From Blattamonas nauphoetae (lineage: Eukaryota; Preaxostyla; Oxymonadida), in contig JARBJD010000159.1 of NCBI GenBank assembly GCA_033064195.1, forward strand, positions 100,786 through 164,785: 64,000 nt of DNA, in the 5' to 3' direction. This document shows, in pieces, positions 33,901 through 47,800 of the stretch (positions are counted from its first letter, which is position 1; every line of letters begins with the position of its first letter). The translations under genes and the position numbers were made by a program. The notes beneath the pieces were generated by a model. It was not told the DNA's origin and made no database searches. It saw only the letters and a list, made by a program, of their open reading frames with translations.

Positions 33901-36900
33901 TCGTCTCAAACATCCTCCATGTGCGCACGGCTCACCTCGACCAGACAGCCCTCCAGCGCCAGAAACGGAAGAGAGAGCGTCGGCTGAGAAACGAGCTGCA
34001 CTCGATCTTCAAAGAGGAGGAGGAGCTGTCCACGTCGGAAGAGGAGCGGCGGAGGCTCGCTGCTTTGAAGAAGGACGACGACGGGCTTCTCAACTACAAC
34101 CTTCCCAGCGAACACCCCAGCCACCGCCCAACGCCCGTCCCAAGCCCACTCAACCTCAGAGTGATGGAACTCGACGCCGTCTCCGTCCACCCCTCCAACC
34201 ATCTCGCCCTGTCTGAGTATCTCCTCAACCAGCTCAACGCATTCAAACCGCAGTTTGCTGTCGACAGACTCCTTTCAGAACTCAGACACGCCAGCCACTC
34301 CACTTCCGCTTTCTTCTTCTCGCGAGTCGGCCCGCTCTTCACTCGCTTCTTCCCCAAACATCGACTCACACTCTCTCAGCAGATCCAACGCGATCGCATC
34401 AAGTCTGAGAAGCCCAACAGACGAGGCCCTCACAATGCAAAGACGATTGTGAAGCGGAGTGCGGAGGAGACAGAATCGATGTGGACGATGCTGCGCCACT
34501 TCACAAAAATGATCAAAAAGGAAGACATCCAACTCCTCATCTGGGTAGTCATCCTGCACTGGCTTGTCTTCCCGCGGAACTACCACAAGGAGGAGTTCAC
34601 AGGCAGAGACAACAAGCGGGCGTCCACCATGACCGACGGCTCCGAAGACCATATCTCGTCGTTCCCTGGCCTCATCGAGCAGGCGAAGGACAAGCCGACA
34701 AAAAGTTCTGTGCTTCTGAGGGAATACGACTGGACGGAGGAGTACGACAAGGACGCTCTGATGAGCCTCCTCCCACGCCTCATCTCCAACTCCGAACTTG
34801 TTCAGGTTGGAAAGTGTGATGCAGACAACACTGTCCTCTGTGCACTCGGACTCGTCCCCCAAGCAGAGACTGTGTACCGTTCACGAAGCGAGTACAGTGT
34901 CGACCCGAAAGTGTTGGAGCGGAAGCGAAAAGCGCCGAAGATCATCACTGTGGACCAGATCGATTCGGCTGTCGCTTCCATCAGCCAGAAGCTGGACGAA
35001 GAGGCAAAAGAGAAGGCGCTCGCCGAATCGTCTGCACCCGCCGAGAATCCTGACGTCGAGGCCGAGACTGCTCCGTCGGAAGACGAGAAGCCGAAATCGA
35101 AAGCATCTGCAAAACGGTCCAAGTCACCCGCGAAGGAAAAGAAAGGAAAGAAAGGGAAGGAAGAGAAGCCGAGCAAAGACGCAAAACCTGCCGAAGAGCC
35201 GCACGAAACCGAAGAGTCGACTGCACATCAGGGTGTCCTCCAGACATTCATGAACGATCTCGTCGACACTGTCGTTCAGCGATGTTCCGCCGACGCCCCA
35301 CTCCCACCACAGGAACACTCTCGTCCTCACGTCAAGCCAGCCAAAGCTGTTCTGGACGAAACTGTTTCTACTGTCTTCCCTGCCGACCATTCAAAAATTG
35401 TGATGAAGACACTAAACAACCAGTCTTCACTGCTCGTTCACCACTCCAACCACTCTGCAGTCTTCGGACTCACCACAGTCAAACCATTCGCCCTCAACTC
35501 CATCATCAACCCCCAATTCAATCACTCACTCCCATACCCACCCCTCACACAATCGCCATCTGACTTCTACCCTCCGCCGATTCCAATCTCTCTTCCTCTT
35601 CCCCACACCGTCCCATCCACGCCATCTCCATTCCGTGGCATTCCTCGAGTCTTTGTCTCCCTCCCCTTCGTCGATGCATTTGGCCGCATCATCTTTGATG
35701 TCGATCGGAGAAAGGACATTATCGTCTCGCAGGACACCAAACCGAAGAAACAAACACAGCCTCCCAACCGGATCTCGTTTGGAATGGATGTTCAGTCCAA
35801 ACCAGAGGCATTGCACCAATCGAGCGGAGACCGTTCGGAAGTTGCCTCTCACATTGAAAGCGAATACGAGCAATCCCTCGCTCTGAGTCAGGCTCAGGTC
35901 AGAGACGACGGGCTGAACAAATCTTCGCGGCAGAAGAACAAGAAGACCTTCGCAACCGAAACCCCATCCTTCGCCGAGCTGCGCCTTCCTCCTGTGGAGA
36001 TCCAGGACAGATTTGTGTGCAGCTGGAACAACACAGTCACACACTCCCGGAACCAACTCGGAAACGACAACGTTCTTGTCTGCACAGGCCGCGACGTGAC
36101 ATTCACCCATGCCCTGTCACAACTCTCCATCACAATCGACCTCGAGACCGGCGCAGTGATGCAGAGGAAGCTGAACGAGAATGTTGTCAAGCAGGGAGTT
36201 GTGATTACAGACGTCTCGAATGAACCCGACAAGGTCGAACTCAACGAGACGGAGAAGAAAACGGAAGGCGAAGTTCAAAACGCACTTCCATCGTTCTCGA
36301 TGAAGAAGACGAAAAACCCGACTCAGATTGAAACGGAGGGTGTACACCGAATCACGTTTGGAGTAGACGGCACGACAATCACGAAGTCAATGACGCAACG
36401 CGAACAGAACAGCGGAAAGAAAGCCGGAGTGATCACGGAAGGCTCAATCATGTTTGCCAACGGAGATTACTCCACATTCCACAAAAGGGACACCAAACGA
36501 CGGAGACGTCGCCGCAATTATCAGAGCGAGGAACAACCGCAGCCAGCGACAGACAAAGCCCCGAAAAAGAGAAAGCTCGACGTGTTCGACCTCATCTTCG
36601 ACAAAGTCCGGAAGCAAAAGGGGATGGAGGCAGATTCTGAGACAGACGACGAGATGACCGTGTACGGGATCGACGGAGCGATCTCCTCTCACCAGATCAC
36701 AGACACATGCCTCGCCAAAAGAAAGCAGTTCAGAAAGAGAAGAAGGAAGCCAGCAGTGATCGATCCGTCTGAAGCGGTGAGCGAGGGAGAAGGGGAAGGA
36801 CTGGAAAAGTCGACTGGGCGCCCAACATCAAAAAGTGGGACAAAGAAAGCAGGAAAGGGAAAGAAGGGCAAGAAGGCAGCCACGGAGGAAGTTGTTGAAG

Positions 36901-39900
36901 TGCAGCAGACAGAAAAGACAGAACAGCCGGAGGAAGAGGAGGAGGACGAGATGGTTCTGGAGAACATGGTGCACGAGTGGATCGCAGACTCGATTCAGCA
37001 GAATCTGCGCAAACCCAACACAAACGTTGACGAAGGAGTGGCAGATGTGGATGTCTCGTTTGACTTCCAATCAAATGTGTGGGTGAGCCAGCACGAGTCT
37101 GGGACTGTTGTGATTGAGAAGATCAACGACGGCTTCTCCCAAATTCAAGCCGTTCCCGACACAGACATCTCGACACCCCAAAACCTTCTGGAACACCTTC
37201 CCACCGACTACCGTGTATCCCTCTTCCCCGACGGAACACGAATATCAACCATCCCGTTCCACCAACCTCATCTAAAAGCGCATCCATTCGACCTCACTGC
37301 ATCGGCGATGCCACCGTTCATTTCAGGAGAACATCACGAAAAGTGTACGTCGCTCAACAACGATGGCGAACATCTCCAAAGCGGGAGAGAAAAGAGAGGC
37401 AGACTGAAGCAACACACACAGTTGTTTGTGGGCAAGGATCTGATCGAACATCAACACCCAGTCCCTCCACTGGAACAGAACGAAGAGGAACTCCTCAAAC
37501 CGGAGTGGCTGTGCGACAATGACAGAAACCTGAACGAACCGTTCGGCGTCGAGACAGTTGTGGAATGCGAGGGGTACGCCAGAATTGAGACCGAATCGGT
37601 TGTCGTCATGAAAGAGAGCACCGACCACATTCGGATGGAAATCACCAACCCTCCATCCACTCGCCCGCTCACTCGAGAAGACGCCAATGCCATCTCTCCT
37701 TCGACGAGAACGGAATCAGCATCGGAACAAGGCGAGTCTCGCGCCCCTTCGCCTGTCAACAACGAGCCGGAAGAGCCTGAAACGCGAATTGAGTACGCCA
37801 TCCGCCCATCGCGGGTCAAGTGTGTGCAGCAGATGAACGTGAAAGTGGTTGTTGTTGATGGCACCGAGATCGAGTGGCGGTTTGATGTTGATGGCCCATT
37901 TGTCCGAATCCGCTGCCCAGACGGAAACATCATCGAAAGCGGTGTGAATTACGTGCTGTTCGACACAACCATGTCCGTCAACCTGAACAAGTCCATCGAT
38001 AAGGAGGAAGATAAACGGCTCTGGTGGAACGAGAGGCAGCCGGATCACCCACTCGAAGACGAGACCGAACCCGACTCACTCCCCGAGCCGGATCATCGTG
38101 GGCAGAATCAACGGACCAAACAGACGTCAAAGCTCGCGAAGCCTCCATCGTCGAACTCGTCGACGGTTGGAACACCCCTCTCCTCCAAAACAAAGCGGTC
38201 TCGGAAGGAAGGAAGCGTCAACCAGCCACACCAGCTCGAAACGGTCACATCCATCTCGGCAGGCTTTGATGTTCCCTTCGAGTCTCTCTCGCTGAAGGAA
38301 GGACTCGAGCGCACACCAGCACAAAGCGTGCACAGCATGGGACCGTCACCGAAAGGATTGTCTGTCACTCCGTCTGTCCGTTCGGTTACTTCATCTCGGA
38401 TGTGGGGCGAGAAGAGCAAGCAGACCTCGCTGAAAGATCTCCACTCGCCCGCCCAATCCAAAATGCAGATGAAGCCCAGCTCACCTCCAGCGACCGCAAA
38501 GAAAAGGAAAGACCCACTTCAACTCCGAAGACTCTCGCATCTCCACAACGGAGCATACCTGTTCATCCTCGGAACCATCCCAAAACACGTCGGAACGGCA
38601 GTCGCACTGTCCTTGTCAACACCACCGGAAATCGTTCCTCTTCTTCCGAGTCTGAGCAAGGAGGACAACTGTCCGAACTCCGTCCCGAATCAGACAGATG
38701 ACCAGAGCACAGTCCGCACTTCTCAAGTCGTCGTTCCTGCCGAGGCAGATCAGTTTGTCAAACTGTTCCAGTCCTACGAGCAAGTCTACACAACACCATC
38801 AGGGTTCGCTTTCACACCTTCATTCCCTCCTGTTTCATCGCTTCTATCTGCCCCTGTCTTCTCTCTTCCTCCGTCCACACTTCTCTTCTCCGACTGGGAA
38901 CCTCGCACGTTTGTTCTGTCCGTGTCTCCTTCACTCCACACCGACGCTGTTCTCCACGGACCTCTCAAAAGCGACACACTCGATCATCCACACACCGTCC
39001 TCTCGGGCAGACAGATATTTGAGTCGTACTCTGCCCAATTCTTCCCTCCTCCACTCGACCTCTCCACAATCATGTCTTCCGTCTCTCCATTTTACACCAA
39101 CATCCACTCCACCTCACTTTCTCTTATCCAGAAGAATGCACACAACACTCTTTGCGTGTGTTCTCTTCTTCCCCAACCTCCAGTCCCTCCAAAGCAACCT
39201 CAACAACAGCAACCGCCTCCACAACCCTCCTCCCTCCTCACCGTCCACCCTCCACTTCACATCGATGGCCCTCAGCAGCCATTCTCGACCCGTTCACTCC
39301 GAACATCAGCACGCCACCAACACAACGCAAGCATGACAGCGGAAGAGAAGCCTCAGCCTCTCAACGAGAAACAAGACACGTCGGAAAGGAAGCCGATCTA
39401 CGAGTCGCTGGACGTGATCGAAGAGTACGGCGACGACGACATCGTCAAATTCAAAGACCTCGCAGTCATTACCATCCCAACATGCAAAGTCCGAATCTGC
39501 AAACAGACATACCTCTTCGACGAGAAGCCGTCCTCTCCAGACCCAACCGCTGAGAAGGGATCTGATGATGCCGAAGGACAGAAAGCTCGGGAGGAGCTGC
39601 GGCAGTTCGAAGAGGAACTGAGGAACGAAGAAGCCATCCTCCAAAAGATGGGTCTTCCACCGGACGAGATCGCTGCCGAGCTCGCCGAGAAGAGGGCAGA
39701 GAAGGAACGCGAGCAGGAGGCAGAACGAAAGCGAGCTGCTTCTGATGCACAGGCGGATCCACAATCCAAACCCAAGTTTAACATCTGGGACCTCATCCAG
39801 CAGCCACCGCCCGCGTCCTTCTCTCGGACGACCGAGCTGGAAGACAGCTTCGATGAGTTTGACCTCCAAGAGCCCCTCAACAGAGACGAGAAGGCTTACC

Positions 39901-41630
39901 TGTATCCGCGCCTGTTTGTGATCCAAAAGGACGGGTCGGGGATCGAGCTGCTGAGGGAATCCGACAAGACGATGGATCTCTTCACATACCGCAACCACGG
40001 CGCACTCAACGTGGTCGAGGCAAAGCCTGATCAGAAGTCGTCCAACCCGTATCAGCCCCTCATCCTGATCAACGAGCAGTACAGGCACATCGGGAATGTC
40101 TTCTCGGCACAGTCAAAGGAAGACAGCCAGGCAGCCATGTCGGATACAACGGGATCCGGACAGACGTCGCTCCAAGCGATGATCCAGTCCAACCCGTTCG
40201 CCTGCAGTGTCACCATCTCTCAGCATTATCCCGCCTTCCTCACCAACACCCATCTTCCATACTCGTTCTTCTCACCGCGTATCGATTCGTTTGTTCCACG
40301 AGCAATTCAGGATCGGTTTGTGACGCAGCAACACTCTCAACAGAAGCTGCTGCGGAGGAAGCAGCTCTTCATCGGAGTCCGGAAGCTCACGTCTCATCCG
40401 TTCATCTCCAACTCGTCGTTCAAAGTCTTGTCGCGCGCCCTCACCGACTTCCAAGTGTGGCTCCAGAACAAGCGGCAGTACGATTCAGTTGTGATGGGGA
40501 AGGACATGCGGACAGCCGATCAGCTGAAAGTCTCCCTCGCCGTGAACCAGAGGCTGCAGCAGATCCAACGGCAGTACATCCAACAAAAGAAGCACGACAC
40601 TGCACGGAAGGCCATGTCGATCTCCTCGTCACAAACGATGGACACCGACGACGGGTTCATCCAGACAGATCGCTCGGAGTACGACCTCCCTTCGTCGCAG
40701 AAGGGAAGGGAAAACGTCCCCGACCTCAAAGGCGACCTGGTCCACATGACCGACGAGAGGGACCTCGGACAGCGCCGGAACGACAGCGAGCGGGTGCAGG
40801 ACAGGCTGGACGATCAGTACGACGAGGACAAGCAGCTCCGAACAGAGGCGGGACTTCCAAACAAGTCGCGCCGGCTGTCGAGAACATCAGCAACTCACAT
40901 GGCAGTCCCTGAAGCAAACAGACAGAAGAAGATTGAGAAGATGGAGCGAGACGCGACAATTCAGAACTACTCCGTGACTGGATTGCATCCTGCCGCTCTC
41001 ACACCCCAGAGGCACATGACACTCGGCAAGCGAGAGTCTGCGTTCCTCAATCAGAGGACAATGAAGATGAAAGACACAATGAAGGCAGACCAGACGCTCT
41101 CCGCCAGAGACGCAACCCTCCCGCCAGTCATCCGCCCGCCTTCTCCCGGAACCCAACAGAAGACTTCCACCCAGCGTCGCGACGCAAGCCCGAAGTCCAA
41201 CAAGGGCAACTCCACAACACAGCCACTCTACACTCCGACACGCCGGAGCAGGTTCCCCATCACAGCCTCCCCTGCCGAGGTTGACTTTGGCACAGTTGAA
41301 GCGACAGACAAAGCATCCATCTCTGCCCGCGTCCTCCTCACGAATGTCGGCGCCGACGGAGTCACTTTCTCAGCGAAGGTTGAATCGGAAGAGAAGTTCA
41401 TCACCATCACTCTTCCCAAGAACAAGGTTTCTTTCTCTCTTTCTCCATTTCTCCTCTCCTTCCCTCAGCTCCAATCAGGCACGGCTGGATACCTCCACAT
41501 TGATTTCTCACCGCAATTCACGTTTTCTTCCGAAAAGACAATCAACTCTGCGGTCATCGTCACCATCGACAACCATCCAAGCCAGCTGCGAATCCCTCTG
41601 AGCGCCACGATTGTTGTCGACGACGAGTAA
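30957..41630 (+). CDS. SPAG17: SPAG17/PF6, ciliary central-pair projection protein
   Basis: Exons 30957-31091, 31144-31436 and 31487-41630 (introns 52 and 50 nt) encode about 3,520 residues, one of the largest genes here; human SPAG17 has about 2,200. Landmarks include RLFVIQKDGSGIELLRESD, which lines up with the conserved RFFVMYADGSGMELLRDSD region; several short DGT units such as LFPDGTRISTIPF and ITFGVDGTTITKS; and a C-terminal ASH/PapD-like domain beginning FPITASPAEVDFGTVEA. SPAG17 (Chlamydomonas PF6) builds the C1a projection of the axonemal central pair and is needed for motility. Long Lys/Glu-rich stretches inflate the protein. A likely further 42-nt intron (41427-41468, pyrimidine-rich, multiple of three, no stop) interrupts the ASH domain. 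Its start is 13 bases from that of the F-BAR gene. Confidence 0.88.
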
Positions 41631-41728
41631 CCCACTTCTTGTTTCCTGTTTTCGTGTTTCGTCTCTCACTTCACCCAAACGGGTCTTTGTTTGCTTCCTT
41701 AAACAATAGTCACTTGAGTGAAGTGAGT

Positions 41729-43299
41729 TTAGCGAGTAAAAGCAAAGCCGAGACCAATCGCCGCTGCCAACGTCACTCCAACTGCAAAAATCACCTTCGT
41801 GTTTGATTGCTTTTTCTGTCCCTTCCCTCTTTTTCCATTTTTCCCCTTGACTTGCTTGGGGATTTTGATTTTGGGAGGAAGCGGTTGAACTGGCTTTGGT
41901 GGCTGATTGTCTTGCTTTGCATGAATTTGCCTTTCCTGTTTGATTTGTTTCTTGGCTTCCTCTTTCAGTCTTTCCTCTTCTTTGCGTTTCTTCTCTGCTT
42001 CTTTCTTTTTTTGCAGTTTTTTCTTCCTTTCTTGTTCGGCCTTTAGCCTTTCTGCTTTCTTCCGTTGTTCCTCGAGTTCTTTCCGTTTACGCTCTTCTTC
42101 CTCTTTTTCTCTCGCCCTTTGTTCCTCTTCACGTCTGATCCTTTCTTCTTCTTCCCTTTTCTTGCGTTCCTCAAGTTCTCTTTTTTCTCTCTCTTCTTCT
42201 TCCATTTTCATTTTCTCCTCTTCTGCACGCTTCCTTTTTTCTTCAGAATCCTTTGTTTTACTATTCTTTCCCTTCTTTTTCGTGTTTTTATCGACTTCTT
42301 TGGATGAATCGACTGTTTGAGCAACAATTGGTTCGGGCTTCTTCTCTTGCTGCTTTTTCTTGTCAAGTTGTTGACGTTCTTTCTGACGAAGGTCAAGTGC
42401 CGGTTTGATTTTGCCTCCTTTCTCCACAACATTCCAATCAAAACCTTCTTTTTCTTTTCGTCGTTCTTCCCGTCTCTTCTGTTCCTCCAGGAACAGTTTA
42501 TAGGCTTCATCCCCTGAAATTTGTGGAGTTTCATGAGATTGTTCCGTGGTTGCCTTCTTTACAGAATTCTTGCCGGCTGGACCAGCGTAGGATGTTTGGA
42601 AGGGTTTTGCTGATGTTTGCTTCTCAGAAAATTCCCTTTCTCTTCTCAGGCGTTGACTTTCTTCCCATCGAGCCTGTCTTTCAGCAATTGTTACATAATT
42701 AGAACGATTTTGCTTGGGTTTCGGTTGTGATGTTTGTTTCTCGTCCATTGTCTTTCTTTCCCCTGATTTCTCTCTTTCAACAACTTCGTGTTGTTGTTTT
42801 GTTTGATTTTGTCTTTGTTTTGTGTTATTGCGTTTCTCTTGTGTTGTGTTCTGGTTCATTGATGTTTCAACGTTTTGTTCGAGCTTCAACTCCTCTTTAG
42901 GGGGTGGTTGATCATTATGGTTGACATTAATCACTTGTTCAATCTGTTTTGGAGGCTTTTGTGGAGATGGAATCTGTTCTAAATCGTGGACTGAGTAGAA
43001 TTTGAAGTGATTGTTTGTGGATGATATTGTGAAGATGGATGAAAAATATAGTTGAATACCTTGATCATCGTGGTTTGAGATCTATGGATAGATACAATGC
43101 AGAGTGATAAAAACATAAAACTGTGAATTGAGAGACAATTTCAGACAAAGTCCAAATCTCCATCAGAATCAGAATCATCGGAGAAATCACCAGTTGCGAG
43201 GGCAAGAATATCTTCAGCAGTGAATGTGGTTTCTTGGTCAAATTGTTGTCTTGAACTCGCGCTGCTGATTCGTGCCGAGTATTCTTCAAGTGTATCCAT
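41729..43299 (-). CDS. coiled-coil tail-anchored membrane protein
   Basis: Exons 43299-43147, 43081-43060 and 42990-41729 (introns 65 and 69 nt) give 478 residues. The N-terminus is acidic (GDFSDDSDSDGDLDF), the middle Gln/Lys-rich, and residues about 215-400 form an almost uninterrupted Glu/Arg/Lys coiled coil. The last 24 residues contain a single membrane segment, VIFAVGVTLAAAIGLGFAF, followed by TR, with no signal peptide. That is the topology of a tail-anchored protein inserted after translation, the class of client handled by GET3, which is also encoded in this window at 54928. I do not recognise the family. It converges with SPAG17, 98 bases between stops. Confidence 0.65.
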
Positions 43300-43719
43300 T
43301 TTTGGCTACGGTCTGATCGGCCACATCATCTTCGATGTTCGAATCAAGTCTCCCAGAATTCGAATGACTCTTCTTTCGTAAATATGATTCATTTTAATGC
43401 AAAATTATTGGCTGACCTTCGAGACAGGTCGCTGGCACACAACTCTGATTTAAACTCAAAAATTGGTTTGGGAGACAGTCCGTGTGTACTTGCTTAAATG
43501 TGGATGGTATAGAAGGATTATATGTGAAAGATATCAAAGATTCATCGGTCTGATTTAGATATCCAGAGATTAGGGCATGAAATTCGAAAATTTGGATCAT
43601 GTTAATACTCCATACAAGTTGTATCTGAAAGAAAGGTGCGCGTTGCTTAGTGTGTGCGATGAATATTGTTGGGGTTTGGATGAGGAGAGGAGAACGAGTA
43701 AGAGATTGACGAGCTGAAG
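43300..43719. other. intergenic stretch, no gene seen
   Basis: About 420 bases between the start of the tail-anchored protein gene and the stop of the cysteine protease gene, both on the minus strand. A minus-strand open frame crosses part of it but begins inside the last protease exon in another frame and resembles nothing known. It should contain the promoter of the tail-anchored gene. Confidence 0.4.
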
Positions 43720-44807
43720 TCATTTGATGATTGGAACATGAGCAAAGGTCGAAATTCCACAAAAATTATGGCCATCCTACCTCACAGAGTGTGAACAAAA
43801 AAAGAAGAAACCCGTTTCAGATACATGTAGCCATCAACACCCCATCTCTCGCCCCAAGTGTTCTTGAGAATCCAGTATTTCGTTCCTGTCTCTGGATCTA
43901 CATCATATCCAACAAGGAGCATGGCATGAGACACAGACGATGGGGCACATTTTGACGGTGAATATATCCCTGATTGATAATGCCCAAACGACCAATGTTT
44001 GGCATTGATTCCGACACCAATTGGACCGTAATCTATGAGAGCACTGACAAGTGCTTCTTCATCATTCACAGGAATTGTCAAAAATCCATCGAGCTTGGCT
44101 GTAAAACATGAAGAATCGAGGGTTCTGTCGAGACAGTTGTTCTCAGTTCCAAGCCACGGATAACAAGATTCCAGTGCGACACCGGACCCGTTGCTAAGAT
44201 ATGTATAAGCATTTGGCATATTTCCCCCGTTGCAACCAAGGTTCCCTGTTTAGGAGATGAAATATGTTATGAAAAATACCTGAAGGTCTTGTACAGTCGA
44301 TGATCTGCTGCGCTGAAAAGCGGGGAAAAGTTCCTGTCTTCTTCCATACAGATGCACCGATAGCATCAGCGGTGACGTGAGCATAACATGACATGCACGA
44401 GGAGCTGGTTAAGATAAAACTGGGTGATATGAGACAAACTCTTGGAAACGAAGGGGCCCTGTAGCCCCATGCAGGCGATAATCCAAAGAAGGCGGGAAAA
44501 TTTTGCGTGTATGATTTGTGAAGTGATGGACCCTCCTCTGCGGTGAGAGGTGTTTCAGTGTCGACGAAAAATCTCTCATAAACTCATCGTGAGTGAGATC
44601 AGAGAAGGAATTGAGAGAGAGTTTATATTGCTCGTTGTTGGCGTTGTGTTGTTGAATCTTTTTGTAATTCGAGGAAAAATGGCGAAAGTGTTTGTCACTA
44701 TTGGATTGTTTGATGTTAAAATCCCTTGTCCATTGTTCATAAACTGAGAGAATGGTGTCGTGATCTCGGGATGCATGAAACAGGGAAATGACTATTCGAA
44801 GGAACAT
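43720..44807 (-). CDS. papain-family (C1A) cysteine protease, cathepsin-like
   Basis: Exons 44807-44440, 44404-44280, 44245-43812 and 43776-43720, with introns of 35, 34 and 35 nt, encode 327 residues, the usual size of cathepsin L-type preproenzymes. There is a short signal peptide (MFLRIVISLFHA), an I29 inhibitor propeptide (LSVYEQWTRDFNIK, then LSLNSFSDLTHDEF), and a mature enzyme. The catalytic Cys lies in SSCMSCYAH, the His in SHAMLLVGYD and the Asn in KNTWGERWG; the NLGCNGG loop and the terminal HNFCGIST are also conserved. The Trp that normally follows the catalytic Cys is Tyr here, and one residue is inserted after the oxyanion Gln. Likely a lysosomal or phagosomal digestive enzyme. 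The last 57-nt exon restores the family's C-terminus. Confidence 0.9.
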
Positions 44808-44852
44808 GCAGAAATCGAAGTCTGATCAACTCCTTTTCTTTTTTATTCATCA

Positions 44853-47800
44853 ATGCACCTGATTTGTTTTGAATGCCACCAGTGCATTGATGAACCACTC
44901 TTCGGAAATGACCTTTTGCCAGGCGATATGTTTTATTATTACATCTGTGCAGCGTGCAACCATCCGAAAGATCCGTCATTTGAATTAATCAAATCATCAT
45001 GGTTCTCATTCCATCTTTCTTTTATCATTCGACTAATTGTGCACATTTTATTATTCTTATCGTTCTTTAGGAGTGAAATCATCACGGTTACCCTGTACAA
45101 CTTGTTGAACTCATCTCACATTCCAATGAACCATGAACTGGAGAATCAGGGATATCTGAACAGGTTCAGTCTCATTTTATATATTTAGTGATTTTCTTCC
45201 AGAAAATTCTCTGAGATACCACCATTCATCCAGTTTAACAACAATCATCAACAGATCCAAAAGCACTTTGTACGATTGGATCACATCATCAGCTTCATCA
45301 GCAGTCATTGGGATCGGCTCTGTCATTTTCGAGGCCGTGTGACCTTTCTTTCCCTGTGACTTTATGCAGAGCATGGAGGTTGGGAAACACTCGTCACGAT
45401 GAGTTTATCCTCAGCAACATCTGATTTTATCTCTCTTTACGACCATTACATCGCACATCAAATCCCATTTCCGTCCGACGGTTCAATCGACTTCAAGTCG
45501 TACTGGTCTCTGTCCCCAGAGGGAAGGACAACCATGAATTCTCTCCTATCTGGCAATTTCCCTCCGATGACAGAAAACATTCTGACCAAAAGCCGTATTC
45601 CAATTTCGAACATTTCATTTTATATCAGGATTGATGATTAATCATCGTCTCAGGGAACAATTCAAGTTCGATTCGATGCGTCATCTGACTTCCGAGATTG
45701 TCGGAGCGAAACAGAACACCAAAGGGCTGTCGATCCATCCCGAAGACAGAAGAAGCTATATGTCGCATTATCGTGAGCCTGTCCTCGAAGCTTGTCTCTC
45801 CACGCGATACTCGGACCGCAACTTTCCAGACACGTCGGCAGAACTGAAACACGATTGGACTCAGAAAATGGAGGCCGAACCGGAGCACTTTGTGGCTCTT
45901 TCCAAAGCAATCAAGCAGCAGTATCATCATCTGAGGCAGGTCTCATCAACTCGAACACGAGCAGACAAACGGGCTCACGACAAAGCGATTCGATCGGAAG
46001 AGAAAGACGGCACGCCTGCTTCCCAGCTGACGAGTGCTCATCCGACCAACACCAACCAAGCCACACACCCCCCCTCACAACACACGTCACTCGCTGAACG
46101 AAGTACCCGACCGACACTCCGCCATCGAAAAGCACCCGAGACACCCGAGCTCGACTCGGAGAGGACGACCGCCCCGCGCTTCCTCTCCCCCAACACTCTC
46201 CTTCCCCTGTCCGATCCCGAACACGACGTCCTCGTCATCCTTCAGAAAGATCCTTCTGCATTTGCTGCCCGACGCACAGAAAAGGTTGTCACGCAGCGAA
46301 CCTTCTCAGTCTCGCCCTTTCTTCCTTTGACTGCGGACACGTGTCATGAGTTTCATTCGACCAACACCAACTCGCATCCTCTTTTTTCATCCCTTCCCTT
46401 CTCATCGTCTTCTGAAGACGGCGGAAAGGCACCCCTCGTTCCGTCAGAAGGCGAAGGGTCCTCCTCATTTGTCCAGACTCCGCCGTGTTTGGTTCCTGCC
46501 CTCACCTTCGCCTCCCTCAACAACGCCGTCAGCCACGCCCGTGTCATGTCCAACACATCGTCCGCTCCTTCTGCCTTTCTTCTCAACTCCCCCAACGCCA
46601 TCGGCGACACTTGTCCCAGAACACTGAAGACAGTCCATATGAATGGACAGCAGATCACCGGCTTCTGTCCCGACCACGCGTCGGAGATGATGGACGGGCA
46701 GCCTGTCCGCGACCGCTGGACAGAAATGATGCAGATTCTGCGTCGGCGGATTGCCGAAATCTTTGCCGAAGAAAAAGAGAAGCACACCGCCAAAACGAAG
46801 CAGCTTCTGAACAGGTTGGATCCCGACATCTTCTTCGCCCAGCTGGAACAGATCTACCCCCTCCCCAATTTCCAGCAGCTGTTCGACCAGCAAATCGAGC
46901 GGGACCTTGTTCGCTCCACGCCGGCGATCTTGCACGTCTTCCCTCCCAAAATACAGCAGTGGTACAACGAGTTGTATGTCCTGCAGCACACCGATGTTCC
47001 GTCGCACCATCTCCAAACAACAATCGCGTGTCAGTTCCGACAATCAAACTTCACCGACAAGCGACCAATCCCAACACATTCATTCCACACGCAGCATCAG
47101 CAGGACAGGACAGAACCGACTCCTCTCTTTTCGTCCTTTCCCGAGCAGAGTCCGATTTCTGTGCCTCCCAACGTGAGTGGCGAGCAGGCCATGGCCGAAC
47201 AGACGCTGATGATCAACGAGACCGTGTCTGTGAGGGAGGATGGGATGTTGGTCGATTGTCCAAATTGCATCGAGGACGACGGGGATACGTCTGATGATGC
47301 CTTTGCAGCGATTCTTCGGAACATTTCGCCACATCCTCAACCGCAGCCAAATCACATCAGTTCTGTCTCACAGCCTTTCAACCACAACTTCCATTCAGAC
47401 GATTTCATCAACGTGATTGTTTCATCTCATAAAGTCCCAAATAGCTCGCCCTCACTCTTCTCCTCGTCACCGCTTGTCTCCTCCCCAAATCCCAACTCGT
47501 CCTCGAGCTCTCAGTTGGGAACAGACAACCCTGCCAACGCGACACCAGCTCCGAGTCCGTTCCGCTCTCCCACACCGATCACTCCTGTCCCGTCCCCCGC
47601 TCCGCCAACCTTCCCCAACATCCCAGTCGCCAATCAAACCGTCTTTTCGACGTCACTTGGCCTCCGGGTCGGATCCAACTTCCTTCCCGGTCGGCTCCAG
47701 CCAGACGACCTGACAGAGAGCACAGAGCCCCACAAAAAGGCCAAATCCAAGCGACGGGATTTGGAGGAAGCAGTGCAAAAGAAGAAGAACAAGCCCACCT

